From positions 1 to 13,431 of the forward strand of contig JAHFMQ010000017.1 in NCBI GenBank assembly GCA_023267775.1: a stretch of 13,431 nt of DNA, given 5' to 3'. Below the pieces are notes generated by a model. It saw nothing but the letters and a program-made list of their open reading frames with translations, did no database searches and was not told where the DNA came from. Shown piece after piece: positions 1 through 6,191 of the stretch. The position numbers and the translations under genes were made by a program. The number at the start of each line of letters is the position of its first letter. Position 1 is the stretch's first letter. The stretch comes from Candidatus Kaiserbacteria bacterium (lineage in GTDB: Bacteria > Patescibacteriota > Minisyncoccia > Phycocordibacterales > Phycocordibacteraceae).

Positions 1-64
1 TTCAAGAATACTGCACTTCGGTAAAAGTCTTTCTTAAGAATCTTTTTTGTGGCATTTTACACGG

Positions 65-95
65 TTCAACTTGGGGGTTTCACCCCCAAGTTGAA
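65..95. repeat. perfect 13-bp inverted repeat (hairpin) upstream of the aminotransferase
   Basis: Positions 65-77 and 83-95 are exact reverse complements (arm TTCAACTTGGGGG) around a five-base loop. No T-run follows the stem on either strand, so a classical intrinsic terminator is not supported. It could be a REP-like palindrome, the 3' boundary of a gene left of the window, or a leader structure of the aminotransferase. I found no second full copy in the window. The structure is certain; its role is unknown. Confidence 0.6.
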
Positions 96-115
96 AGAGG
101 GTATGTTCTGCAACG

Positions 116-124
116 TGATACGAT
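116..124 (+). promoter_or_regulatory. possible extended -10 box of the aminotransferase gene
   Basis: TGATACGAT fits an extended -10 (TGn followed by TACGAT). The hexamer ends ten bases before the ATG at 135, so a transcript would start at or very near the start codon. No Shine-Dalgarno sequence lies before that ATG, which agrees with leaderless translation. A TTGAAA at 91-96 is 22 bases away, too far for a normal -35. Confidence 0.35.
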
Positions 125-134
125 ACGCGGATAT

Positions 135-968
135 ATGGGACCACTCTGTTATTTGAATGGGGAACTAATTCCCCTGCGAGACGCAAAAATTGGAGTGCTT
201 GATCTTGGGATCCTCCGCGGCTTTGGTATATACGAAGGAATCACCGCATTTGGAGATACGCCGTTTTGCTTTGACGATCATTGGGAGCGCTTTGAAATTT
301 CTGCTCGATTACTCGGTCTTACTATTCCTCACTCGAAGGATGAGGTATTCAGCGCAATGAGGAAGATTATTGCGCATAATTCTCCGAAGACGCGTGCGAA
401 CCTGCGCATGGTGCTCACCGGAGGCGAAGCGAAGCACAGCTTGGAACACGTCCCCGAACGCGAGACGCTTTTCATTACGGCAGAGCCTTCTGTCCCCCTA
501 CCCGCCAAGCTCTACGAGCAAGGCGGGACACTCATTTCCTACGAGCACCAGCGCTTCATGCCAGAAATTAAAACGACTCATTACATCACTGCGGTCATGC
601 TTCAGAAAAAACGAGCGGCGGCGGAAGCGGTTGAAATTCTTTACACGTCTGGCAATCAAGTACTTGAGTGCGCTACGAGCAATGTCTTCATGGTAAAAAA
701 TGGGACGGTCATCACGCCGGATGCCAACGTCCTCAAAGGCATCACACGGAAGACTATTCTTGAGATAGCGCGGAAAGAGTATCCGGTCGAAGAGCGAAGT
801 ATTTCGATCGATGAGTTTCTCGATGCTGATGAAATGTTCATCTGCGCTTCATTTAAAGATATTGTGCCCATTGTGTCTGTAGACGGGCAAACGATCGGCT
901 CTGGAAGTCCTGGCAAAATCACCCGCGACCTCATGAGGCACTTTGCGGAATACACGAACTTAATTTAG
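135..968 (+). CDS. class IV PLP-dependent aminotransferase (branched-chain or D-amino-acid type)
   Basis: A 277-residue fold-type IV aminotransferase, the usual length for the IlvE/Dat/PabC superfamily. Visible hallmarks are the N-terminal R-G-F-G-I-Y-E-G block (residues 28-35), a candidate Schiff-base lysine K146 in E-I-K-T-T-H-Y, E178 in V-L-E-C-A-T-S-N (the glutamate that contacts the PLP ring nitrogen in the family), and G-I-T-R at 202-205, the phosphate-binding turn. Such enzymes move an amino group between a branched-chain or D-amino acid and 2-oxoglutarate or pyruvate in the cytoplasm. The sequence alone does not decide between IlvE, D-alanine aminotransferase and aminodeoxychorismate lyase, so no gene symbol is given. 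No amino-acid biosynthesis genes adjoin it; it is a single-gene unit facing tRNA-Lys. The start has no Shine-Dalgarno but has a possible extended -10 just upstream. Confidence 0.9.
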   Translation: MGPLCYLNGELIPLRDAKIGVLDLGILRGFGIYEGITAFGDTPFCFDDHWERFEISARLLGLTIPHSKDEVFSAMRKIIAHNSPKTRANLRMVLTGGEAKHSLEHVPERETLFITAEPSVPLPAKLYEQGGTLISYEHQRFMPEIKTTHYITAVMLQKKRAAAEAVEILYTSGNQVLECATSNVFMVKNGTVITPDANVLKGITRKTILEIARKEYPVEERSISIDEFLDADEMFICASFKDIVPIVSVDGQTIGSGSPGKITRDLMRHFAEYTNLI

Positions 969-995
969 TGCCCCGAATATAGTTTCGACGTACTG

Positions 996-1068
996 TGCGC
1001 CTACCTGGATTCGAACCAGGGACCGTCTCCTTAAGAGGGAGCTGCTCTACCAACTGAGCTATAGGCGC
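996..1068 (-). tRNA. tRNA-Lys, anticodon CTT
   Basis: Read on the minus strand, the 73-base sequence folds into a full cloverleaf. The acceptor arm GCGCCTA pairs with TAGGCGC, the D stem is GCTC/GAGC, the anticodon loop is CTCTTAA (anticodon CTT, reads AAG), and the T arm is CCTGG-TTCGAAT-CCAGG. The discriminator base is A. The bases after it are CAG, so CCA is not encoded and must be added enzymatically. It is convergent with the aminotransferase, 27 bases from that stop codon. Confidence 0.96.
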
Positions 1069-1074
1069 AATAAT

Positions 1075-1110
1075 GAGAAGACAAGAATGTATTCTCGGAT
1101 TCTTGTTCTC
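1075..1110. repeat. imperfect inverted repeat 5' of tRNA-Lys
   Basis: GAGAA plus CAAGAAT on the left (1075-1088, with a two-base bulge) pairs with ATTCTTG plus TTCTC on the right (1099-1110), giving about 12 base pairs around a ten-base loop. It lies just upstream of tRNA-Lys on the minus strand and about 120 bases before the LAGLIDADG gene on the plus strand. No T-run follows on either strand. It may be a leader or processing hairpin of the tRNA transcript or a weak transcript end; its role is not established. Confidence 0.35.
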
Positions 1111-1216
1111 CAAACGAGCGCCTGTACCGAATCCTAGAAGATAGCGGCGCGATGAAGTGACTGTATCCTAAGACCCCGAGTCTTTCAACTTATCGTATGT
1201 GCACAATGGTATACGC

Positions 1217-1222
1217 TATAAT
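1217..1222 (+). promoter_or_regulatory. consensus -10 box (TATAAT) of the LAGLIDADG gene
   Basis: A perfect TATAAT ends nine bases before the ATG at 1232. There is no Shine-Dalgarno in the remaining leader and no good -35 at 16-18 bases. Initiation at about 1229 would give a leaderless or nearly leaderless mRNA. Confidence 0.5.
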
Positions 1223-1231
1223 CCTTAGGAT

Positions 1232-1873
1232 ATGAGCAGACGCATTAAACATGTCGAAACAAAGTGGTCTGAAGAACTTGCATACGTAATTGGTCTCATT
1301 ACTTCTGACGGAAATCTTTCCCCTGATGGGCGACACATCAACATAACATCAAAGGATCTCGAGATCGCGGAGTATGTGAAGGATATTTTGTGCCTTTCAA
1401 ACACGATCGGCAAAAAAGCGCGCGGCGGTTCGACCGATAAGAAATACCATGTCTTGCAATTTGGCAGCAAGAATTTTTATGCATTCCTTCTCTCGATCGG
1501 ATTGACACCCGCTAAATCGAAAACAATAAGAAGGGTTTTGGTGCCAGATACATTCTTCTCTGATTTTTTTCGCGGATGCATCGATGGTGACGGAAATATT
1601 CACGAATCTAAACATCCGGAAAGTAAACAGGTGCAATTACGTTTATCTCTCGCGTCGGCAAGTAAACCCTTCCTCATATGGGTGCTGAATAATGTGCAGA
1701 GAATCTGGAACATCCAAGGTGGTTGGATTGTAGAAGTGGATCAAAAATCAACATGCCTGCTGAGATTTGGCAAAAGAGATTCTATACAAATCTTTAGGAC
1801 GATGTATGCTCATTCACAGAAGTATGCGCTTCAGAGGAAATTAATAATCGCAAAAAAATATTTGGGCGAGTAG
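1232..1873 (+). CDS. LAGLIDADG homing-endonuclease-like protein overlapping tRNA-Leu
   Basis: A 213-residue protein with two LAGLIDADG-type motifs: V-I-G-L-I-T-S-D-G at residues 19-27 and F-R-G-C-I-D-G-D-G at 113-121. The acidic residues expected to bind the catalytic metal, D26 and D120, are both kept, so this looks like a monomeric, potentially active two-repeat enzyme that cuts a long DNA site. It is free-standing: the reading frame is complete and no intron or intein halves are seen around it. The last three codons and the TAG stop lie inside tRNA-Leu (from 1864); the stop uses tRNA positions 8-10. The ATG at 1232 follows a TATAAT and lacks a Shine-Dalgarno. The family also includes maturases and WhiA-like DNA-binding relatives, so a non-cutting role is possible. 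The target site is unknown. Confidence 0.85.
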   Translation: MSRRIKHVETKWSEELAYVIGLITSDGNLSPDGRHINITSKDLEIAEYVKDILCLSNTIGKKARGGSTDKKYHVLQFGSKNFYAFLLSIGLTPAKSKTIRRVLVPDTFFSDFFRGCIDGDGNIHESKHPESKQVQLRLSLASASKPFLIWVLNNVQRIWNIQGGWIVEVDQKSTCLLRFGKRDSIQIFRTMYAHSQKYALQRKLIIAKKYLGE

Positions 1874-1948
1874 CCGAATTGGTACAGGCGCATGGCTTAG
1901 GACCATGTCTCGCAAGAGGTGAGGGTTCGAGTCCCTCCTCGCCCACCA
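1864..1948 (+). tRNA. tRNA-Leu, anticodon TAG, CCA encoded
   Basis: A class II tRNA with a long variable arm. The acceptor arm GGGCGAG pairs with CTCGCCC, the anticodon stem-loop is CATGG-CTTAGGA-CCATG (anticodon TAG), the variable arm is CTC-GCAA-GAG, and the T arm is GAGGG-TTCGAGT-CCCTC. The discriminator A is at 1945 and CCA is encoded at 1946-1948, unlike the neighbouring tRNA-Lys. The gene is uninterrupted. Its 5' ten bases double as the 3' end of the LAGLIDADG reading frame, so its promoter must lie inside that gene or be shared with it. Confidence 0.96.
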
Positions 1949-1955
1949 GCAGGTA

Positions 1956-1983
1956 TTGACTTTTCCATAGTTTTCTGTACTAT
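1956..1983 (+). promoter_or_regulatory. sigma-70-type promoter of the SPFH operon
   Basis: TTGACT at 1956-1961 and TACTAT at 1978-1983 are separated by 16 bases. The start of transcription is predicted near 1990, giving a leader of about 43 bases that carries AAAGGAGG at 2018-2025, eight bases before the ATG. The promoter begins only eight bases after the tRNA-Leu CCA. Confidence 0.6.
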
Positions 1984-2033
1984 AAACCGCAGAAAACGGC
2001 TCATTTCGCTAACAATAAAAGGAGGAACAGTGT

Positions 2034-3452
2034 ATGGACGCCTTGATCATAGTGTCCTTGGTTGCTATTGCAGTCGTACTTCTCTATCTCGTTCTCTTAG
2101 CTGGCGAACGCGCCGTTAAGGCGATCGTTCGGCTCTTCCAAAGAGAAAACGGACAACAGCGAAAAGAGGTGCAGGAGTCAGACGCTGCAACGAAGAAAAG
2201 TACGTTGCGGTCAAAAGTGTCCTCGGTAATGTTCTTTTACCTGGAAATCTTCCTGATGTGGCTCGCCGAGCAAGATGTCTTCTTCACAAAATGTAAAGAG
2301 GGCACCGTGAAAGCAATAATGAAAGGCGGATCCCTAGACCACTTCATTATGAGCTTCGCTGGATACCACTTGAATGACCCCAGAAAAAACTGGTACCGTT
2401 CTACGGATACTAGAGACGGCGTTCCCCAAGTTCTCCAGCAATGGGAAGTGAAATATCATGGCCCCAATACCAAACGAGTGCTGGACGAAGTTAAAGAACT
2501 TGCCCAAAATAACGAGACCCGGAAACCCAAAGATGAGGAGCTGGACAGTTATTATGACGATCGTCGTCCTTTACCCAAGAAACTTGGTTTGTATTGGGTT
2601 GGACGTCCTTGGGTCTACAGTGTGTACGTATATCCGTTCGCATGGAATGAAACGGAGACTGAACAGGAGAGCGGTATAGAGAAGATTCTTCCTCGTGCCG
2701 AACCAACTGATTTCATTTACGTCGCCGACTTCACCTACGCAATCAAGACTGACAGCGCGGAGACAAAAGACCGTTTGCCAGTCGATGTGCTCACGTTTGT
2801 AACGGTGGCGATACGCAACCCGTATCGGGCACTGTTCAGCGGTGAGGATTGGATACAGCGTGTTACTTCAGTAGTAAACCGCCACGTTCGAAATTTCGTT
2901 GGAAGCCAAGGATATGACGACTTGGTCACTCCAATTAAAAAAACCAAAGACGAAGCGGCTGTAACTATGCAGGAAGTAACAAAGGCATGGGCAGCTGAAT
3001 TCTCTGGTCCAATCATTGACTTGACTAAGAAATTGCCGGACGATGATGGGAAAAGCCAGCCTCCATACGGATTACGAGATAGGTATGGGGTTGTGATACG
3101 CACGGCTGATCTTCAAACAATAGCTTTTGCAGGAACGCCAGCGGCAAAACAAAAACTTCTTGACGCAGCAACAAAGACGTACACGGCTATAAAAGATGCC
3201 GAGGCCGCCGTACTGAAAGGTACCGCTGATGGAGATGTCATCGAGATAAAGGGTAAGAAAGAAGCTGTTGCTCTGAAGGAAAGGCTCATTACGATCGAAA
3301 ACAGTCCCGCAGGTCAATTACTCGCTCAACTTGATGCGATCCAAGAATCTTCAAAAAATGGTGGCACGATTGTGTGGGCAAATGACCCACTCATCGCAGC
3401 TGCAAAATTCTTGAACTCCGCTAAGAAAGAAAAGGAGGTCGTTGAGTCATGA
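2034..3452 (+). CDS. membrane-anchored SPFH/band-7-like protein
   Basis: A 472-residue protein with one N-terminal membrane helix (about 3-23) and a charged linker (36-60). The soluble body resembles SPFH (stomatin/prohibitin/flotillin/HflK) proteins: an early F-F-T-K-C-K-E-G-T-V-K-A-I block (83-95), a central strand-rich region with P-V-D-V-L-T-F-V-T-V-A-I-R-N-P (249-263), Y-G-V-V-I-R (351-356), and an alanine-, lysine- and glutamate-rich helical tail (367-420) that is likely a coiled coil. SPFH proteins oligomerise on membranes as scaffolds for microdomains or proteases. The insertion between residues 110 and 220 is unfamiliar. The start is set by a strong Shine-Dalgarno (2018-2025). The gene overlaps the next one by four bases (ATGA), implying coupled synthesis. 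The family call is by pattern, not by search; the specific function is unknown. Confidence 0.7.
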   Translation: MDALIIVSLVAIAVVLLYLVLLAGERAVKAIVRLFQRENGQQRKEVQESDAATKKSTLRSKVSSVMFFYLEIFLMWLAEQDVFFTKCKEGTVKAIMKGGSLDHFIMSFAGYHLNDPRKNWYRSTDTRDGVPQVLQQWEVKYHGPNTKRVLDEVKELAQNNETRKPKDEELDSYYDDRRPLPKKLGLYWVGRPWVYSVYVYPFAWNETETEQESGIEKILPRAEPTDFIYVADFTYAIKTDSAETKDRLPVDVLTFVTVAIRNPYRALFSGEDWIQRVTSVVNRHVRNFVGSQGYDDLVTPIKKTKDEAAVTMQEVTKAWAAEFSGPIIDLTKKLPDDDGKSQPPYGLRDRYGVVIRTADLQTIAFAGTPAAKQKLLDAATKTYTAIKDAEAAVLKGTADGDVIEIKGKKEAVALKERLITIENSPAGQLLAQLDAIQESSKNGGTIVWANDPLIAAAKFLNSAKKEKEVVES

Positions 3453-4252
3453 ACACTTTCTGGTGGATTGTAGTAGCAGGAATCATCCTGTTGACGGTAT
3501 TTATCGGTCTGCCGATCTACTACCGACTTAGGAAAAAGCCCCTTGCAAATTCGCGCGGGAAAGTACGAGAAGGGCTAGAAAAGAAAAGAGGTACGGGCAG
3601 AGAGACTGTTGTATCCTCTGAATCTCGCAACGGTGGGGGTAAGAATGGAGATGGGTTTCTCGAAGGTTTGAAGAAGCACCAGGGTGTTGGGTTCAATGTG
3701 TTCATAATCCTCGTTGGAGCAATGGCTCTGTACTGGGGATTTACCACTGACATGCGGCCCTCGGATGTCGGAGTTCTTGCCCAGAAATACTGGCTTGCGG
3801 TCATCATAGGGTGGGCCATACTCGCCACATTGATCGCATATATTGATGCGATACAGTGGAAAAGTGGCCTCCAGTGGATACTCGGGGGAACGGCACTCAT
3901 GATCCTCTTCGGACTTCCGTTCTGGACGTTGGTCCCGACCCCATCAGTATCATCAAGCACGATGCAGACTACATCACGACCAGAAATTCCTCTGGTGAGT
4001 TCACCAAGAACATCGTGGCCAGTGATGCTCATGCTAATTGCAGAAAAATCAAGAAAAATTGGCATACCACCCGGGATGAGATTTGTGCTATACGGAGCGG
4101 ATATTCGTATTTACTGTGAGTATAGGGACAAAAAAGTAAGTTCCTATCTCATCGGTGAAACGCCGTGCCCTGATGGTGATATGCCATTCTTCTACCTGGA
4201 GAATTTGGCGCCTGGCGAAAACGTCGCCCGCTACGCGTTCGCTCCTTTGTGA
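3449..4252 (+). CDS. unknown four-helix membrane protein, partner of the SPFH-like protein
   Basis: I do not recognise this 267-residue protein. It has an N-terminal membrane helix (5-23) followed by a basic stretch with R-L-R-K-K, a hydrophilic Gly/Lys-rich linker (31-80), three more helices (about 82-98, 115-132 and 142-161), a Ser/Thr/Pro-rich linker (162-190), and a C-terminal globular part of about 75 residues with two cysteines (C223, C240). Its ATG overlaps the stop of the SPFH-like gene, and AAAGGAGG at 3431-3438 sits ten bases before it. The coupling suggests that both products act in one membrane complex. It is the last gene before the terminator at 4273. Confidence 0.75.
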   Translation: MNTFWWIVVAGIILLTVFIGLPIYYRLRKKPLANSRGKVREGLEKKRGTGRETVVSSESRNGGGKNGDGFLEGLKKHQGVGFNVFIILVGAMALYWGFTTDMRPSDVGVLAQKYWLAVIIGWAILATLIAYIDAIQWKSGLQWILGGTALMILFGLPFWTLVPTPSVSSSTMQTTSRPEIPLVSSPRTSWPVMLMLIAEKSRKIGIPPGMRFVLYGADIRIYCEYRDKKVSSYLIGETPCPDGDMPFFYLENLAPGENVARYAFAPL

Positions 4253-4272
4253 AGTTCTTTGTTCTTTCACCG

Positions 4273-4308
4273 AAAGGCCGCATGGGTTACCATGCGGCCT
4301 TTTACTTT
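4273..4308 (+). terminator. intrinsic terminator between convergent operons
   Basis: A 13-bp perfect stem (4273-4285 with 4290-4302, arm AAAGGCCGCATGG) and a GTTA loop are followed by TTTTACTTTTT on the plus strand. It begins about 20 bases after the stop of the four-helix protein. The same hairpin begins only six bases after the stop of the last pilin on the minus strand, where just three T follow it, so it may work less well in that direction. Confidence 0.85.
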
Positions 4309-4584
4309 TTACCCTCCTTTTATAGTTGACTTAATGTCTGGGAGATCAAACGTTCCAAGGGCAACATTAATAATCCCGTATACTCCGAAAATAATCGTAA
4401 GACCGATAAGCCCCCAGAGAATGGCTTGCTTCCCTTCTGCCCGTTTACCCTCATCACCCGCATTTCTGATGAACTCAAACACGCCCCAAAGAAACACCGC
4501 GAACGCAGCTGCCGCAAGAAGTAAAAGTATCGGATTGATTATCTGCGTTTCAACTTTCCCAAGGAATGCATTCAGGACGACCAT
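4309..4584 (-). CDS. type IV secretion pilin-like protein, subfamily B (sixth in the array)
   Basis: A 91-residue protein with two membrane helices (about 18-38 and 53-77) joined by a charged loop that contains D-E-G-K-R-A-E-G-K. Shared signature: F-L-W-G-V, then I-L-W-G-L-I-G, then G-V-Y-G-I-I-N. It belongs with the small VirB2/TrbC-like T4SS pilin families that are widespread in Patescibacteria. There is no cleavable signal peptide. The loop motif (K-R-A-E-G-K-Q) matches the other short members at 5071 and 5891, not its direct neighbour. Its V-Y-G-I-I-N is the most diverged of the S-V-W-G-L-V-N motifs among the five close paralogues. AGGAG lies 16 bases before the start and overlaps the previous stop, an unusually long spacing. 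It is the last gene of the operon. Confidence 0.8.
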   Translation of the reverse strand: MVVLNAFLGKVETQIINPILLLLAAAAFAVFLWGVFEFIRNAGDEGKRAEGKQAILWGLIGLTIIFGVYGIINVALGTFDLPDIKSTIKGG

Positions 4585-4604
4585 TTATAGTTGTGGTCTC
4601 ACTC

Positions 4605-4976
4605 CTATTGTACTTTTATAGTGCCAGTGGTTGGAGCAGTTACATTAGCGTTAAGACCAACCGTTCCTGTAAGTATGTTGACGAGACCCCATACCGACAT
4701 CATCACGAAGAAACCAATAAGGCCCCAGAGCATAAGACTTTTCCCTTTTTCCTTTACGTCTTCGGAGCCTGAGCCAACAATGAAAGTTTGAAATGCGCCC
4801 CACACGAAGATGATGAACGCAACTGCGAAGAGTACGGGAACAAGAACATTGTTGATGGTGTCAATAACGAACGTCCCTACATCCTTGACGTTAGCAATCG
4901 AAGTAGCGGCTAGAGAGATTAATGGAAGAACAAAAGCGACGAGTGTTCCAGAGACAATAGCGATTACTTTTTTCAT
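4605..4976 (-). CDS. type IV secretion pilin-like protein with signal peptide, subfamily A (fifth in the array)
   Basis: A 123-residue protein. It has an N-terminal signal peptide (M-K-K, hydrophobic core, likely cut near S-L-A-A-T), then two helices carrying V-L-V-P-V-L-F-A, F-V-W-G-A, a loop with G-S-E-D-V-K-E-K-G-K, L-W-G-L-I-G and S-V-W-G-L-V-N, and a Thr-rich C-terminal tail. It is closest to the member at 5384: both have the signal peptide, the N-x-V-L-V-P-V-L-F or G-V-L-V-P-V-L-F entry and the E-D-V-K loop. It is expected to be exported as a pilin-like subunit; assembly into a filament is an inference. It has its own promoter (5003-5030) and no Shine-Dalgarno. Confidence 0.82.
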   Translation of the reverse strand: MKKVIAIVSGTLVAFVLPLISLAATSIANVKDVGTFVIDTINNVLVPVLFAVAFIIFVWGAFQTFIVGSGSEDVKEKGKSLMLWGLIGFFVMMSVWGLVNILTGTVGLNANVTAPTTGTIKVQ

Positions 4977-5002
4977 AGTATAGATAAGTGATTAACAAGG
5001 TA

Positions 5003-5030
5003 ATTGTAACTTCCTACAGCGCACCGTCAA
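5003..5030 (-). promoter_or_regulatory. internal promoter before the last pilin pair
   Basis: On the minus strand, TTGACG (5030-5025) and TACAAT (5008-5003) are 16 bases apart. Initiation near 4996 would leave about 20 bases of leader before the ATG at 4976. It lies in the only wide gap (94 bases) of the pilin array. This gives the last two pilin genes a means of separate expression. Confidence 0.5.
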
Positions 5031-5070
5031 CAGCACTTTTCTGCCTCATGTGGATAGAACCAACGACTAC

Positions 5071-5370
5071 CTATATCGTTGGAGCAGGCGGAGCAAGTCC
5101 ACCACCACCATAAAAACCTAGTCCCAGAGTCAGTCCGACGATCCACACTAACCCCCACACAGACATAATAATGGCAAGTCCGATGAGCCCCCACAAAATA
5201 AACTGTCGACCGATTGCGCGCTCGGTATCATTGTCAGCCCCGAGAATGAAGTACTTAAAGACCCCCCACAAGAATGTGATGAAAGCTATCGCAATCAATG
5301 CTGGTAGGAACAAGTAGAAGATGATTGAGATTATGCTTTGGGAATAGTCTTGGAGAATAGTTAAATTCAT
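5071..5370 (-). CDS. type IV secretion pilin-like protein, subfamily B (fourth in the array)
   Basis: A 99-residue protein with two long helices (about 13-42 and 57-83). Motifs: F-L-W-G-V-F-K-Y-F-I, a loop with D-T-E-R-A-I-G-R-Q, L-W-G-L-I-G and S-V-W-G-L-V, then a Gly/Pro-rich C-terminus. It has no cleavable signal peptide. The R-A-x-G-R-Q loop and K-Y-F-I are shared with the member at 5891. It starts 13 bases after the preceding stop with no Shine-Dalgarno, so translation probably depends on coupling. It is followed by the 94-base gap that holds an internal promoter. Confidence 0.82.
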   Translation of the reverse strand: MNLTILQDYSQSIISIIFYLFLPALIAIAFITFLWGVFKYFILGADNDTERAIGRQFILWGLIGLAIIMSVWGLVWIVGLTLGLGFYGGGGLAPPAPTI

Positions 5371-5383
5371 ACTGTATGTTTAA

Positions 5384-5884
5384 TTATCTGAATGTCCCAA
5401 AAAATGAAGGGGTTCCTCCAAGAGCATTGTTCAGACCGAAAATGCTTACGACCAAATTGACCAACCCCCAAACCGAAATCATAACGGCAAAACCGATCAA
5501 ACCCCAGAGAATAATTTTATGGCCGCTTTTGACATCTTCTTCGTTGCCCGTAGAAAAAATATATGATTTTGCGACGCCATAGAGAAACACTATGAAAGAG
5601 ATCGCGAACAGCACCGGCACAAGAACTCCATTAATAATACTGATGACAGTGGCCCCGACCTGGAAGAGACCTGAGCCAACTCCTCCCCCGAACCCGCTGA
5701 TGCCTAAGAACCCAGGCGTAATCGAAGTCCCGCCCCAAAATTGCTGCTGGGCTGAGAATGTGTAGAGTTGATTCGGAGGCGACATGATACTAGTTCCCTG
5801 CGCAAATCCGACGACAGGAAATAAAAGTAGAGCGGTGATCAAAGTGATGCGAGTGATCAAGTTCATATAAGGTGAGTGTGGCAT
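5384..5884 (-). CDS. type IV secretion pilin-like protein with signal peptide, subfamily A (third in the array)
   Basis: A 166-residue protein. The signal peptide ends near G-F-A-Q, followed by an exported linker of about 55 residues rich in Ser, Gln and Gly, then two helices with G-V-L-V-P-V-L-F-A, F-L-Y-G-V, a loop N-E-E-D-V-K-S-G-H-K, L-W-G-L-I-G and S-V-W-G-L-V-N. It is the longest of the close paralogues. The chosen ATG is six bases after the previous stop; an in-frame ATG at 5866 (M7) gives a more typical signal peptide and is equally possible. Neither has a Shine-Dalgarno. The tryptophan of the usual W-G-V/A is Tyr here. Confidence 0.8.
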   Translation of the reverse strand: MPHSPYMNLITRITLITALLLFPVVGFAQGTSIMSPPNQLYTFSAQQQFWGGTSITPGFLGISGFGGGVGSGLFQVGATVISIINGVLVPVLFAISFIVFLYGVAKSYIFSTGNEEDVKSGHKIILWGLIGFAVMISVWGLVNLVVSIFGLNNALGGTPSFFGTFR

Positions 5885-5890
5885 ATATTG

Positions 5891-6190
5891 CTAGTCCAGT
5901 AAATCGAGTGTTGTCAACAGTATGTTTACAAGACCCCACACGGAAAAAAGAACGACCATTCCAAGGAGGCCCCAAAGAACAAATTGCCTGCCTTGGGCGC
6001 GGTTCCCCTCATCAGCACCGCTAAAAATGAAGTACTTCACAACACCCCAGACAAAAACCCCAAATGCGAGCGCAAGTATGACGGGCACAACGACGGTATT
6101 AATAGCGCCGATAATGCCTGTGGTACCGCTACCGACAAATTGGGCGAAAGTCTGGGACTGTACGGGGCCAATAAATCCTGCGGGCGGCAT
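5891..6190 (-). CDS. type IV secretion pilin-like protein, subfamily B (second in the array)
   Basis: A 99-residue protein with two helices. Motifs: V-V-V-P-V-I-L-A, F-V-W-G-V-V-K-Y-F-I, a loop with G-N-R-A-Q-G-R-Q, L-W-G-L-L-G and S-V-W-G-L-V-N. It has no cleavable signal peptide. The ATG at 6190 was preferred over one at 6241 because it is one base after the stop of the preceding gene, whereas the longer form would overlap that gene by 50 bases and add a basic segment that the paralogues lack. Its length then equals that of the member at 5071. There is no Shine-Dalgarno, so translation is probably coupled. Confidence 0.78.
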   Translation of the reverse strand: MPPAGFIGPVQSQTFAQFVGSGTTGIIGAINTVVVPVILALAFGVFVWGVVKYFIFSGADEGNRAQGRQFVLWGLLGMVVLFSVWGLVNILLTTLDLLD

Positions 6191-6191
6191 A

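Noticed and set aside
1426..1436. CGGTTCGACCG inside the LAGLIDADG gene resembles the core of the transposase palindrome.
   Set aside because: Only the central nine bases match and the outer arms differ; a match this short is not surprising in a window of this size.
1232..1948. Group I intron or split tRNA hosting the LAGLIDADG gene.
   Set aside because: tRNA-Leu is complete and continuous downstream; no upstream exon half of a tRNA or rRNA was found.
3520..4065. Long open frame on the minus strand opposite the four-helix membrane protein gene.
   Set aside because: It is antisense to a gene with a strong Shine-Dalgarno and coupled start, and its product shows no membrane or domain pattern.
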